A stretch of DNA of 39,371 nt from Selenomonadaceae bacterium (GTDB lineage: Bacteria; Bacillota; Negativicutes; Selenomonadales; Selenomonadaceae): NCBI GenBank assembly GCA_017475745.1, contig JAFVEZ010000029.1, positions 1 to 39,371 of the forward strand, read 5' to 3'. Each line of letters opens with the position of its first letter. Within the stretch, counting starts at the first letter, position 1. The position numbers were made by a program, and so were the translations under genes. Below are positions 26,039-33,878 of the stretch, in pieces. The notes below the pieces were generated by a model. That model was not told where the DNA came from and made no database searches. It saw only the letters and a list, made by a program, of their open reading frames with translations.

Positions 26039-26497
26039 TCATTGCAGCTTAAACTGAACATTGACTTTATATTTCTTGTTGGATTTAAGACAGAGCATAT
26101 CTTCAACACCCGTCAATGATTTGACTTCCGATAATATCTTCTTCTCAAGATTGACATTCGGCGTGAGCAAAGTAAACCACAAGTTAAAGCGACCTTCTCG
26201 CTCATAATTGTGGGTTGTACCAGGATAGTTGTTTACAGTCTCAGCAACTTGTTGAATCTTCTCCGGCGTCACGGACAGTGCAACCAGAACGCCTTGATAT
26301 CCCAAGCTGTTTGAATCAAAGAAAGTGCCAATCCGTCTCAAGTAACCCGCTGACTTCAGCTCACGAAGACGATTAATAACAGTTTGCTCATCCGTGTTGA
26401 GTTTCTGTGCCATTGCCGCAAACGGGCGACTACAAATTGGTATATTGGTCTGCAACAAGTTCAGCAACGATTTGTCAAACAACGATAACTCTGTCAC
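26039..26497 (-). CDS. ahbA: Siroheme decarboxylase subunit AhbA-like (AsnC/Lrp-type fold)
   Basis: 152 residues from GTG 26497 (AGGAG 8 bases upstream; the GTG at 26506 lies too close). The layout matches ahbB: winged helix (SLFDKSLLNLLQTNIPICSR) then a ferredoxin-like half with TTHNYEREGRFNLWFTLL. It ends CLKSNKKYKVNVQFKL, fitting AhbA. The pair is expected to form the heterodimeric siroheme decarboxylase. Two Lrp-like genes in tandem between engB and dnaE is the context. Confidence is in the pair rather than in which is which. Confidence 0.8.
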   Translation of the reverse strand: MTELSLFDKSLLNLLQTNIPICSRPFAAMAQKLNTDEQTVINRLRELKSAGYLRRIGTFFDSNSLGYQGVLVALSVTPEKIQQVAETVNNYPGTTHNYEREGRFNLWFTLLTPNVNLEKKILSEVKSLTGVEDMLCLKSNKKYKVNVQFKLQ

Positions 26498-26533
26498 ATT
26501 TCTCACTCCTAAATATGAATACGCTTCACTTTT

Positions 26534-27172
26534 CTAATATTTTAACAGAGAATCGGCTATCGTGTCAAGTAATTCTGAACGCCCTTCACTTTTTATTGAC
26601 GAATAAGGAAGTACTGGCAATTCCTCAATTCCAAAGGCTTTTTTTATTATGCTAACTTGTTTGATCTGTGCTGTTTTACTGATTTTATCTGACTTTGTGG
26701 CAATAATCAATACGGGTAGATTATTTTCAATCAGCCAGTTGAACATATTGATGTCTGACTCCATTGGTTCATGTCTGATATCAATAAGCTGGCAGACAAA
26801 TCCAATCTGCTCACTTGACAAGAGATACTGTTCGATAAATTTTGCCCACAGCTTGCGATTTGACTTGCTTGTTTTGGCATAGCCATAGCCGGGCAAATCA
26901 ACCAGATAGAAGTCACGCCGCTCCGGCTCTACTTCTTCACTTTCGGTGATCTTCAAGTTGACCTTATAAAAGTTTATAGTTTGGGTCTTACCCGGAGTTT
27001 GACTGACTCTGGCTAAATTCTTTCGCCTGGTGAGTGAATTTATTAGCGAGGACTTACCAACATTTGAACGACCAATGAAGACGATCTCAGGCAGTTTTAT
27101 TTGAGGATATTGAGCGATACTGACAGCAGAGATGATATACTCACTGCTGATGACGTTGATTTTATCTTTCAC
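26534..27172 (-). CDS. engB: Ribosome biogenesis GTP-binding protein EngB/YsxC
   Basis: 212 residues with the full set of GTPase motifs: G1 IGRSNVGKSSLIN, switch TPGKTQTINFY, G3 LVDLPGYGYAK, G4 ATKSDK and G5 near YSSIK. EngB helps large ribosomal subunit maturation and is usually essential. AGGAGG lies 8 bases before GTG 27172. It is in a leftward group with the AsmA-like gene upstream (62 bases) and ahbA downstream (36 bases). Confidence 0.96.
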   Translation of the reverse strand: MKDKINVISSEYIISAVSIAQYPQIKLPEIVFIGRSNVGKSSLINSLTRRKNLARVSQTPGKTQTINFYKVNLKITESEEVEPERRDFYLVDLPGYGYAKTSKSNRKLWAKFIEQYLLSSEQIGFVCQLIDIRHEPMESDINMFNWLIENNLPVLIIATKSDKISKTAQIKQVSIIKKAFGIEELPVLPYSSIKSEGRSELLDTIADSLLKY

Positions 27173-27234
27173 GATGATACCCTCCTCTTTGATTATACTA
27201 TTATCACATATTACAAAGTCGGAGACAAGAGGTT

Positions 27235-28662
27235 TTACTTCTTATTTTTGTGTATGTAAGTTGCAAGTAAATTTCCATCTTTGTCCGTCATGATGATAGG
27301 TTCCAGGTGAAGTTTCTTGTTTATGATACTTAAGGCCTTGGTGGATATTTGGTGAGTACCCATATTTATCATCACATCAAAAAAACGTAAATCACGGTAA
27401 CCTGTTTGAAATTTTCCACTTAAACTTTTAAATTTTAAAATGCTGTAACGTCCTTCACCTGACGTAAAACTACCGCTTGTATAGGTCTCTCTTGCATTGC
27501 CTTTTGATTGAACTGTAAGATCGAGATCAACGTTACAATGAAGATGAGAGTCTGGCAGTGCTGAATTTGCCTTCAATCCTTCACCGTGTCCATAGATATT
27601 GTAGTAACGGGTGTCGAGATTATAATCGCCATGAGCAATTAACTTGCCATCGTAAACTTCAGCAGTAACATTAGAAAAGATTAGCATAGAGTCCTCATAA
27701 TGTATATCGCCTTCAACTCTATTAAATTCAAGGCCGGGTATATGTAATTTCTTTATTTTAAGATTGCCATCTCCAATAGGACGACTAATAGGACCAGTTA
27801 GATTTACAATTAATGTTATTTGATCTTGAAGGTTGAGTCCAAAACCTAACGAAGACGGATCAACATCCTGAAAGAGTATGTGTAAATTACTTTGTGGTAT
27901 TTCTTTACTTGCAAAATCAATATTTCCATGAATTTCTACTCCGCGCCCGATTGCAGTGCCACCAAATGTTCCTGTGTGGACATTGAGTGTAAGTAGTTTC
28001 GTTGTATCTATATCCGATTCAAAGTTGACACCTCTGATAAGATAGTGACGATCTCGATAGAATATCTCTACATTGCAATTTTTTAGTATTAATTTTAAGC
28101 GCAATTTTCGTCCTTCTGTATTAAAATTTTTCCAATTTTTTTCTATCTTCATTCGCTGTTGTTGACGCTTGCGTTCTCCAATCTCTTTGAGTTCTTCCTC
28201 ACTTTTATCTTTGCGACTAATCTTGGTTTCCCACTTATCCTCGTCACTTTTCATTTGTGAACTTACTTCATTAAAGACAGGCGAATGGCGAACAAAATCA
28301 ACTTGCATGTTTTTATCTAAGTGTAATGAAATATTGGCATCACTGAGGGTCAATTCCTGTACAGTGGTGGATTTAAAATGTCTTGTTACAATATCCCACA
28401 GTCTTACTCTAAAACCGCCTTCAGCTATATCAACTATTGTGTTACCTTGAGGGTCATTCCAGATTAAATTCTCAAAACTAACCTTGCCGGTCGGCGTTGC
28501 TTTTATTTTTTCTACTGTAATCGTTCCGCGAAGCATGTCTTGAGTTTTCATTACCTGATTAAAGGTCACTGCTGCACCGCGACTCATAATTTCAAGCCCA
28601 ATGAATACGATTAAAATTGCAAGTGGAATGAACCTCAAAAAGTATTTTTTAATTTTCTTCAT
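27235..28662 (-). CDS. AsmA/TamB-like envelope protein
   Basis: 475 residues. An N-terminal signal anchor (FLRFIPLAILIVFIGLEIM) precedes a long beta-rich region of the AsmA/TamB type: GTITVEKIKATPTGKVSFEN near the start, a Lys/Glu-rich coiled insert (residues about 140-175), and repeats such as GNLKIKKLHIPGLEFNRVEG and GKLIAHGDYNLDTRYYNIYG. Such proteins span the periplasm and help move lipids or assemble the outer membrane. The presence supports a diderm Firmicute. ATG 28662 has a weak AGGA site. Gene is AT-rich. Function is inferred from architecture. Confidence 0.75.
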   Translation of the reverse strand: MKKIKKYFLRFIPLAILIVFIGLEIMSRGAAVTFNQVMKTQDMLRGTITVEKIKATPTGKVSFENLIWNDPQGNTIVDIAEGGFRVRLWDIVTRHFKSTTVQELTLSDANISLHLDKNMQVDFVRHSPVFNEVSSQMKSDEDKWETKISRKDKSEEELKEIGERKRQQQRMKIEKNWKNFNTEGRKLRLKLILKNCNVEIFYRDRHYLIRGVNFESDIDTTKLLTLNVHTGTFGGTAIGRGVEIHGNIDFASKEIPQSNLHILFQDVDPSSLGFGLNLQDQITLIVNLTGPISRPIGDGNLKIKKLHIPGLEFNRVEGDIHYEDSMLIFSNVTAEVYDGKLIAHGDYNLDTRYYNIYGHGEGLKANSALPDSHLHCNVDLDLTVQSKGNARETYTSGSFTSGEGRYSILKFKSLSGKFQTGYRDLRFFDVMINMGTHQISTKALSIINKKLHLEPIIMTDKDGNLLATYIHKNKK

Positions 28663-28748
28663 TTTGACATATCCTATTTCTATGATTAGTTCGATTTTAG
28701 CAAAGTTGTGTTACTTTCGTCAATCAAAAAAATATAAATTCATAATTC

Positions 28749-28782
28749 AAAAAGGCTCGTATCAATCATACGAACCTTTTTT
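28749..28782 (-). terminator. Terminator after the methyltransferase gene
   Basis: AAAAAGG, then C, then TCGTAT pairs with ATACGA, then A, then CCTTTTTT around a 5-base loop. The leftward methyltransferase gene ends at 28801, just before it. The T-runs on both sides could also stop a rightward transcript. Confidence 0.8.
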
Positions 28783-28800
28783 GTCATGTATGTATTATCA

Positions 28801-30342
28801 TTATGCTATTTGAAGTGCTTTTAAGATCGGCAAACGCTTATTCAAAAATCTTTCTGCCATTCCTTTAAATTCAAATATATTTTCTTCGGCTGATTCAAGT
28901 GGTTTACCATCTTTTATGAGTCTTTGTTCTTGCGGTTCAATGAGATTCCAAGCTCTATTGGCCATTTCCTCTGCCGTTTTGGCGCCTTGTTTATGAAAAG
29001 CTGTAAAGACTTGTTCAAAGCGGTCTACGGCTATGCCGGCACCGATCACAGGACTTGCAAACTCCGTAATGTCATGTGAAATTTCAGCACGCTTACAAAA
29101 GTAATTATTCAACTTATCACAAGTGGGTTTTACCTTTTCGATAACAGCTTCATCTTGACAAGGCAAAATTTTACCTGCATCAACCAATACGGTAATAATC
29201 TGCTCTATATTCTCCGGCTTAATATCCGTATTAGTCTTCAAGAGATCAGCAAACTTTTTTGGACGGTAATTGTCAGCCATTAGGAAATTTACTGCATTTT
29301 CCAAATCAGGATTATTGAAAGAAATTTCACCAATAGGAGTATTGCACTTCATTTCAATAGGATTAGTTGTCATAAGAACGAAATTTGTATTCATTAGGCG
29401 TTGTCTGCGCTCTACAGGTGTAATTTTCCTTGCACCGCGAACGAATATATCCTTTCGGAACTGCCTATTGATAAAATAATCTCGCGCTTGTTCTCTCATG
29501 ATAGGACTAGTAATCTTATTGAGAAATTCTATAGAACTACGTGTAAGATTTGCTTGGTCAATGGCTTCAAGAGGAATTGCAGTGCAAGCAAATTCGAGTT
29601 TAGCTGCACTCAAAATTTCTACCAAATCAACGAAATACATGCAAATCCAGTCACGATTAAAATATTCATGTGCAAGGTAGTTGTGATTCTCTTGTCTCAT
29701 TCCAGCAAAAATAGTGTCTAATCCAGTTGCGGTCTTAGCATAGAGAGGATTTGCAGCGAGGAGCTCTTCAGTGAATTTCAGAGCACCTTCAATGCGATTG
29801 AAAGTATCATTTTCTGTTTCACCAATAAATCTATCATAGAGAACCAGCAATTCACGCAGCGGACTCTTTGCCGCCCAACCAGGGAAGCAGTTATAACTAT
29901 TATAAAAGACGCCGCCAGATTTTAAATATTTGCGGGCAAATTCAACAATGATGTTTTGATTTTCAGTACTAATCCAAGACCAAATACCGTGCAGGCTGAT
30001 AAAATCGAATTGAGGTATATCATCACGATTGAGCATCTGTTCAAAGCTGTCATCAAAGAATTGAGCATTACAACCAGAAGCATTGGCAAGTTCGTTGGCA
30101 TTAGCGGCGTGTGCAGGATTGAAGTCTGTCCCGTAGTATTGCCCCAAATTTGAAGCAGCATGTACATTTGCTGCTACTCCTTGACCGAAGCCAAGTTCAC
30201 AATATTTGCTATCCTCGTTGAGTTTCGGAGTAACAAAACCTCTGAGCAAAAGACAGAAGTTCTGAAATGTGGGACTAAGTTCACGATAGTAACCATAAGT
30301 ATAAGTGTCTGCTGTAAAATAACCATCATTCCAATCATTCAT
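28801..30342 (-). CDS. Class I SAM methyltransferase with methyltransferase regulatory domain
   Basis: 513 residues. The methyltransferase core (about 35-170) has YCELGFGQGVAANVHAAS at the SAM loop, YYGTDFNPAHAANANELA and FDFISLHGIWSWIS. Residues about 200-330 fit the MethyTransf_Reg domain (MRQENHNYLAHEYFNRDW), and the tail is an unrecognised helical part. The substrate is unknown; relatives sit in envelope or polysaccharide loci. AAGGAG precedes ATG 30342. It is divergent from a TetR gene, and its promoter is covered by two palindromes, so the TetR protein likely controls it. Confidence 0.82.
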   Translation of the reverse strand: MNDWNDGYFTADTYTYGYYRELSPTFQNFCLLLRGFVTPKLNEDSKYCELGFGQGVAANVHAASNLGQYYGTDFNPAHAANANELANASGCNAQFFDDSFEQMLNRDDIPQFDFISLHGIWSWISTENQNIIVEFARKYLKSGGVFYNSYNCFPGWAAKSPLRELLVLYDRFIGETENDTFNRIEGALKFTEELLAANPLYAKTATGLDTIFAGMRQENHNYLAHEYFNRDWICMYFVDLVEILSAAKLEFACTAIPLEAIDQANLTRSSIEFLNKITSPIMREQARDYFINRQFRKDIFVRGARKITPVERRQRLMNTNFVLMTTNPIEMKCNTPIGEISFNNPDLENAVNFLMADNYRPKKFADLLKTNTDIKPENIEQIITVLVDAGKILPCQDEAVIEKVKPTCDKLNNYFCKRAEISHDITEFASPVIGAGIAVDRFEQVFTAFHKQGAKTAEEMANRAWNLIEPQEQRLIKDGKPLESAEENIFEFKGMAERFLNKRLPILKALQIA

Positions 30343-30379
30343 GGTAATTAACTCCTTGTATTAATTTTGATAGGATTAA

Positions 30380-30394
30380 TTGACGCCGTGTCAA
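30380..30394. promoter_or_regulatory. Operator 1 (palindrome over the methyltransferase start of transcription)
   Basis: TTGACGCCGTGTCAA: arms TTGAC/GTCAA around five bases. It shares its sequence plan with operator 2, 34 bases away centre to centre, and spans the predicted transcription start (near 30393) of the leftward gene. Confidence 0.75.
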
Positions 30395-30399
30395 CAAGT

Positions 30400-30428
30400 A
30401 GTTTACCAGATAATTGACAACGTGTCAA
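30400..30428 (-). promoter_or_regulatory. Methyltransferase promoter overlapping operator 2
   Basis: Minus strand: TTGACA at 30428-30423, 17-base spacer, TAAACT at 30405-30400 with a TG one base before it. The -35 is half of operator 2, so a bound repressor would block RNA polymerase. Confidence 0.7.
30414..30428. promoter_or_regulatory. Operator 2 (perfect palindrome over the methyltransferase -35)
   Basis: TTGACAACGTGTCAA: 6-base perfect arms (7 with the flanking A/T) around ACG. Likely bound by the divergently encoded TetR protein. Confidence 0.8.
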
Positions 30429-30438
30429 TAATTTTGAG

Positions 30439-30467
30439 TTGAAAATTGATTTTAATTATGATATATT
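30439..30467 (+). promoter_or_regulatory. Promoter of the TetR gene
   Basis: TTGAAA (30439-30444), 17-base spacer, TATATT (30462-30467). Operator 2 ends 10 bases upstream of the -35, so autoregulation is possible but not as direct as for the leftward promoter. Confidence 0.65.
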
Positions 30468-30505
30468 AAAGTCAACTCTAAATATAGATTCGAGGTGGGC
30501 TGTCC

Positions 30506-31141
30506 ATGACATTTAAACGAGCGCGTACAGAAGAGCAAATTTCAGATCGCAAACAAGAGATCATTAACGCTTGTAAGCAGCTTTATTTGAGCGGCGATTA
30601 TGATGCAGTTAATATGAAGGAGATTTCTAAAATTACTTCTATCTCACGAGCCTCACTCTATACTTACTATTCAACTAAGGAAGAAATTTTACTATCACTT
30701 TTAATGCAGTGCTATTTAGAGCTTGGAAAAATTTTGCAGGTAGATTTTGACAGCCGTGAATTGATGTCCAAAGAAGAATACAGCAGACTTTTAGCTAAAC
30801 GGTGGAGCGAACATGATCTGCTCATAAGTCTCACATCTATTCACTATACAACGCTTGAGAAGAAATGCTCTCAACATACATTGAACGATTACAAAACTCA
30901 ACTGCGTCCATTCTTTAAGACATTTGACGATGGTTTAAAAAAATTTTTTCCACATATCACAGAAAAACAAATCAAGAATTTCGCTGTATTATTCTTTTCG
31001 CTGATGAATGGACTCTACCCTATGACTCACCTATCAGATAAGCAAGCTGAAGCTATGACTAAAGGAATACCTAACTATACTCCGCCTGATTTCTATGAAA
31101 TATCTAAGATCGGTATTCTCGCTCTAATGAATAACTTTTGA
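30506..31141 (+). CDS. TetR/AcrR-family transcriptional regulator
   Basis: 211 residues. The N-terminal three-helix DNA-binding unit is clear: RKQEIINACKQLYLSGDYDA, then MKEISKITSISRASLYTYYS followed by TKEEILLSLL. The C-terminal ligand domain is divergent and rich in aromatic and Lys residues; no ligand can be named. It diverges from the methyltransferase gene across a 163-base gap that carries two TTGAC palindromes. GAGGTG precedes ATG 30506. It probably represses the methyltransferase and perhaps itself. Confidence 0.93.
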   Translation: MTFKRARTEEQISDRKQEIINACKQLYLSGDYDAVNMKEISKITSISRASLYTYYSTKEEILLSLLMQCYLELGKILQVDFDSRELMSKEEYSRLLAKRWSEHDLLISLTSIHYTTLEKKCSQHTLNDYKTQLRPFFKTFDDGLKKFFPHITEKQIKNFAVLFFSLMNGLYPMTHLSDKQAEAMTKGIPNYTPPDFYEISKIGILALMNNF

Positions 31142-31183
31142 TTAACACACTTGTTGGGCAGGAATAATCTTCAATGTGTAGAA

Positions 31184-31192
31184 TGTTAAAAT
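31184..31192 (+). promoter_or_regulatory. Possible extended -10 promoter before rpiB-like gene
   Basis: TG, one base, TAAAAT (31184-31192). The -35 region is poor, which an extended -10 can tolerate. The start codon is 41 bases downstream. Confidence 0.35.
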
Positions 31193-31232
31193 ATATTGAA
31201 ATGCAAAGTAAAAAGTTAGAGGAGGTCTTCTA

Positions 31233-31694
31233 ATGAAAATTGCAATGGCGAATGATCACGCGGGTACCAAGCTCAAGTATGAGATTAAATCCTGGCTTGA
31301 AGCACAAGGTCACGAGGTTAAGGACTTTGGCACTTATGATGAAGAAGCCGCTGATCTTTCTGATTATGTTTATCCGGCAGCACTTGCAGTTGCCAAGGGC
31401 GAATGTGATCGCGGAATTTTCGTTGACGGTGTGGGTTATGGTAGTGCTCTCATTGCCAACAAGATCAATGGCAATTATGCTGTTGTCTGTCAAGATCCAC
31501 TCTGTGCGCGCCTTTCTCGTGAACACACTGATTCAAATATTCTCTGCCTTGGTGGTAAGATTATCGGCAGTGTGATAGCCTTGGAAAATGTAAAGGTCTG
31601 GATGGAGACTGAACCTCTGACGGCTGAGAAGTATCGTCGTCGCGTGCAGAAGGTTAAGGATATTAACGATAAGCATTGCGTTCCGGTGAAATAA
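31233..31694 (+). CDS. RpiB/LacA/LacB-family sugar-phosphate isomerase, atypical active site
   Basis: 153 residues with the RpiB plan: MKIAMANDHAGTKLKYEIKS, a central glycine loop and SREHTDSNILCLGGKIIG. The catalytic loop is unusual. Classical RpiB reads CGTGIGMSIAANK with an active-site Cys, but here it is VDGVGYGSALIANK, so the Cys is missing and Asp-Gly takes its place. It might act on another sugar phosphate (I recall DG-x-G-x-GS loops in non-classical RpiB homologues, unverified) or on ribose 5-phosphate by another residue. AGGAGG precedes ATG. Assigning rpiB itself would be unsafe. Confidence 0.85.
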   Translation: MKIAMANDHAGTKLKYEIKSWLEAQGHEVKDFGTYDEEAADLSDYVYPAALAVAKGECDRGIFVDGVGYGSALIANKINGNYAVVCQDPLCARLSREHTDSNILCLGGKIIGSVIALENVKVWMETEPLTAEKYRRRVQKVKDINDKHCVPVK

Positions 31695-31713
31695 TTTTTA
31701 TATATCAATGTCA

Positions 31714-31752
31714 AAAACACAATCTTCGTCATTGAGGTGAGGATTGTGTTTT
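31714..31752 (+). terminator. Terminator after the rpiB-like gene
   Basis: AAAACACAATC pairs with GATTGTGTTTT (11 pairs) around a 17-base loop, with T on the distal side. It lies between the isomerase and AtpZ genes. Confidence 0.6.
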
Positions 31753-31783
31753 ATGTTGAAAGTTTTAGTTTTGTGGTGTTAAT

Positions 31784-32032
31784 ATGCAAATTAATAAAAA
31801 TGAAAAAGAGAGCAAGCACGAAGGCTTAGGACAAATGTGGCGAGCCTTTTCACTGCTCTCAGGGATAGGAATATATCTGGTTGTTGTAGTGTTGATTTGT
31901 CTGTATCTCGGTGGACTTGTCGATGAGTATCTAAATCTTGGCGGAAAAGGCAGACTCTTTGGAATCCTCTTGGGCTTTCCGATTGCCTTCTATTCTATTT
32001 ACCGTCAACTTAAAAGCGGTAAAATTTTCTAA
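31784..32032 (+). CDS. AtpZ/AtpI-family small membrane protein
   Basis: 82 residues: a charged start, a first span (GIGIYLVVVVLICLYLGGLV), a loop with GGKGR, and a second span (LFGILLGFPIAFYSIYRQL), fitting AtpZ. Members sit before F-type ATP synthase genes and are linked with ion uptake or assembly. Here no other atp gene is nearby, and the next gene faces the opposite way, so it may stand alone. GTGGTG precedes ATG 31784. Confidence 0.78.
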   Translation: MQINKNEKESKHEGLGQMWRAFSLLSGIGIYLVVVVLICLYLGGLVDEYLNLGGKGRLFGILLGFPIAFYSIYRQLKSGKIF

Positions 32033-32062
32033 AGTAACAGATTGGGTTAAAAGAGACTAAAA

Positions 32063-32887
32063 CTATTTAACATGATTTACAAAGAAATCTGTTACTATTT
32101 TAACGACTTCAGCTTGATTAGGCGAAAAGCCGTGATCTAAACCTTCTATGAGATGCAGCTCACTATTGGAATAAATATGATTAAAACGCAGACTGTCCGT
32201 ATATGGTATTACTGTGTCAGAATAACTGTGAACTAGACACACAGGACCATTATACTTCTCTGCTGTTTCGTAAATAGGCAGGTTCATCATGGTCTTAATG
32301 TAATTGCGCCCGACCGCACGTTTTTTCTTAAAGATTTTCACTGTCATAGGAACATTTTTCGGATCAAATTCTGCATCAAAGATTTTACCTCTAACAAAGT
32401 CATCACGCAAAATAGCTGCCGGAGCCATAAGGGCGATACATTTGACTTGGCTTCCAAGTTCGCCGGCAGTCATAGCAGTAACAAGACCACCTTGAGAATG
32501 ACCTCCAATGGACACAGTAGTTACTTCTGGGAGACTTCTAGCATAACGGAATACTTTCTTGGCATCTTCGATTTCATTTGGTACAGTCATTTGTAGAAAA
32601 TTGCCTTCACTCTTACCGTGTCCGTTGAAATCAAAGCGAATAGAAGCTATTCCTTGAGCTTCCAGTGAAGCAGCCATTTCTTGTAACAATTTAGTTTCTT
32701 TACTGACATTAAATCCATGTAAAAGCATAACAAGTGGATATCTTGACTGATTGTCAGGAGTTTGAAGAATTGCTGCAAGTTTTCCGTGATCTCCTTGAAT
32801 ACTTATATTCTGCGTTTTTGCAGAGACTGTTAATGGCAGAAACAAACAAAATGCCAAAAGTGCAGCAAAAAGATTTTTAAATTTCAA
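32063..32887 (-). CDS. Secreted alpha/beta hydrolase
   Basis: 274 residues. A signal peptide (FAALLAFCLFLPLTVSA, cut likely after VSA) precedes an alpha/beta hydrolase: oxyanion HGFNVS, FDFNGHGKSEG, nucleophile Ser in GGHSQGG, Asp in HSYSDTVIP and His in GLDHGF. It is an exported esterase-like enzyme of unknown substrate. GAGGTGAT precedes TTG 32887 by 4 bases; the GTG at 32896 lies on the SD. It is 13 bases after the SGNH-like gene, so it is probably in the same O-acylation operon and might remove ester groups that the partner adds. Confidence 0.85.
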   Translation of the reverse strand: MKFKNLFAALLAFCLFLPLTVSAKTQNISIQGDHGKLAAILQTPDNQSRYPLVMLLHGFNVSKETKLLQEMAASLEAQGIASIRFDFNGHGKSEGNFLQMTVPNEIEDAKKVFRYARSLPEVTTVSIGGHSQGGLVTAMTAGELGSQVKCIALMAPAAILRDDFVRGKIFDAEFDPKNVPMTVKIFKKKRAVGRNYIKTMMNLPIYETAEKYNGPVCLVHSYSDTVIPYTDSLRFNHIYSNSELHLIEGLDHGFSPNQAEVVKIVTDFFVNHVK

Positions 32888-32900
32888 AATTATCACCTCA

Positions 32901-33860
32901 TTAATTATTAAACAAATCCTTATACTTCATTTTCCATTGCTTTGTGATGATACGTGCCCCCTCTTCATTTAAGTGTGAGTTATCACCGAAGTATTTATTT
33001 TCAAATACCGGCATCACCTCCTCAACTGGAATTTTATATTTCTGTGCAAATGAATGCATATATTCTTTATAGGAGTCAAGATAACCATTTGATGACATAA
33101 TTGGGTAACTATCTTCTCCAAGTGGCATTTGTTCAATATAAACAGGAATACCTTCATTTTTACACAAAGTCAATAACTGATTCATATAGTAATCTAACGT
33201 TAATAATAATCTAAATTCATTTTCCTTGGATTCATCAGATAATACTTCAGTCATCTCCTTGTATTCAAAGAATAAGCGCCCTTTTGATTCAGCGGCTTTT
33301 TTATAAACTTCCATATTTTTCTTAGTTCGAGGGTGGAGAAGATTTTTTATAATTTGCTTCGTATAAATACTTGGCAATCTATATAAATAGGGATAACTTT
33401 GTTTGCTTAATTCACCGTTAGCGGCAAGAACTTCATCAACTTCATGTACCATATCTCTATTAAGATAATGAAAATATAAATTTCTATCCCAATAACAACT
33501 CATCTCTGTAAAATGCATTGGACCAAAAGCAACTATTATCGACTTTGGTTTTGGGTGATGTTCCATATAGATTTTAAGAGTATAGTACATTTCTATAGGA
33601 GTTGCGCCACCAATCGACAAGTTATATACATTATCGCCCAATTCTTTGACTATAATTCCAGTTTTGATTCTTGAATCACCAAGAAGCAATATTTCTTGCT
33701 GATCTCCATCTGAAGTAATATAGTCCTTTTGCTGTTTCCAATAAACATATTCAGTGTCCATGTAATATTCTGCCGGCAAAAACCAAGCAAGTAGCCAAAC
33801 AATAATAATCGAAATAAAATACAAGCAAACAAGCCCTATTACATATCTTTTATAGTTCAA
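32901..33860 (-). CDS. Membrane-anchored SGNH-like protein paired with MBOAT
   Basis: 319 residues. An N-terminal anchor (VIGLVCLYFISIIIVWLLAW) precedes an external SGNH-type domain with LLLGDSRIKTG (block I Ser) and DNSHLNEEGA (catalytic Asp and His block V). Proteins of this sort (AlgJ/DltD-like arrangement) take the acyl group brought across by an MBOAT protein and add it to a glycan. The TTG at 33860 follows a GAGGG site. It is 18 bases from the MBOAT gene. Acceptor polymer unknown. AT-rich. Confidence 0.75.
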   Translation of the reverse strand: MNYKRYVIGLVCLYFISIIIVWLLAWFLPAEYYMDTEYVYWKQQKDYITSDGDQQEILLLGDSRIKTGIIVKELGDNVYNLSIGGATPIEMYYTLKIYMEHHPKPKSIIVAFGPMHFTEMSCYWDRNLYFHYLNRDMVHEVDEVLAANGELSKQSYPYLYRLPSIYTKQIIKNLLHPRTKKNMEVYKKAAESKGRLFFEYKEMTEVLSDESKENEFRLLLTLDYYMNQLLTLCKNEGIPVYIEQMPLGEDSYPIMSSNGYLDSYKEYMHSFAQKYKIPVEEVMPVFENKYFGDNSHLNEEGARIITKQWKMKYKDLFNN

Positions 33861-33878
33861 ATCTATCCCTCACCATTT

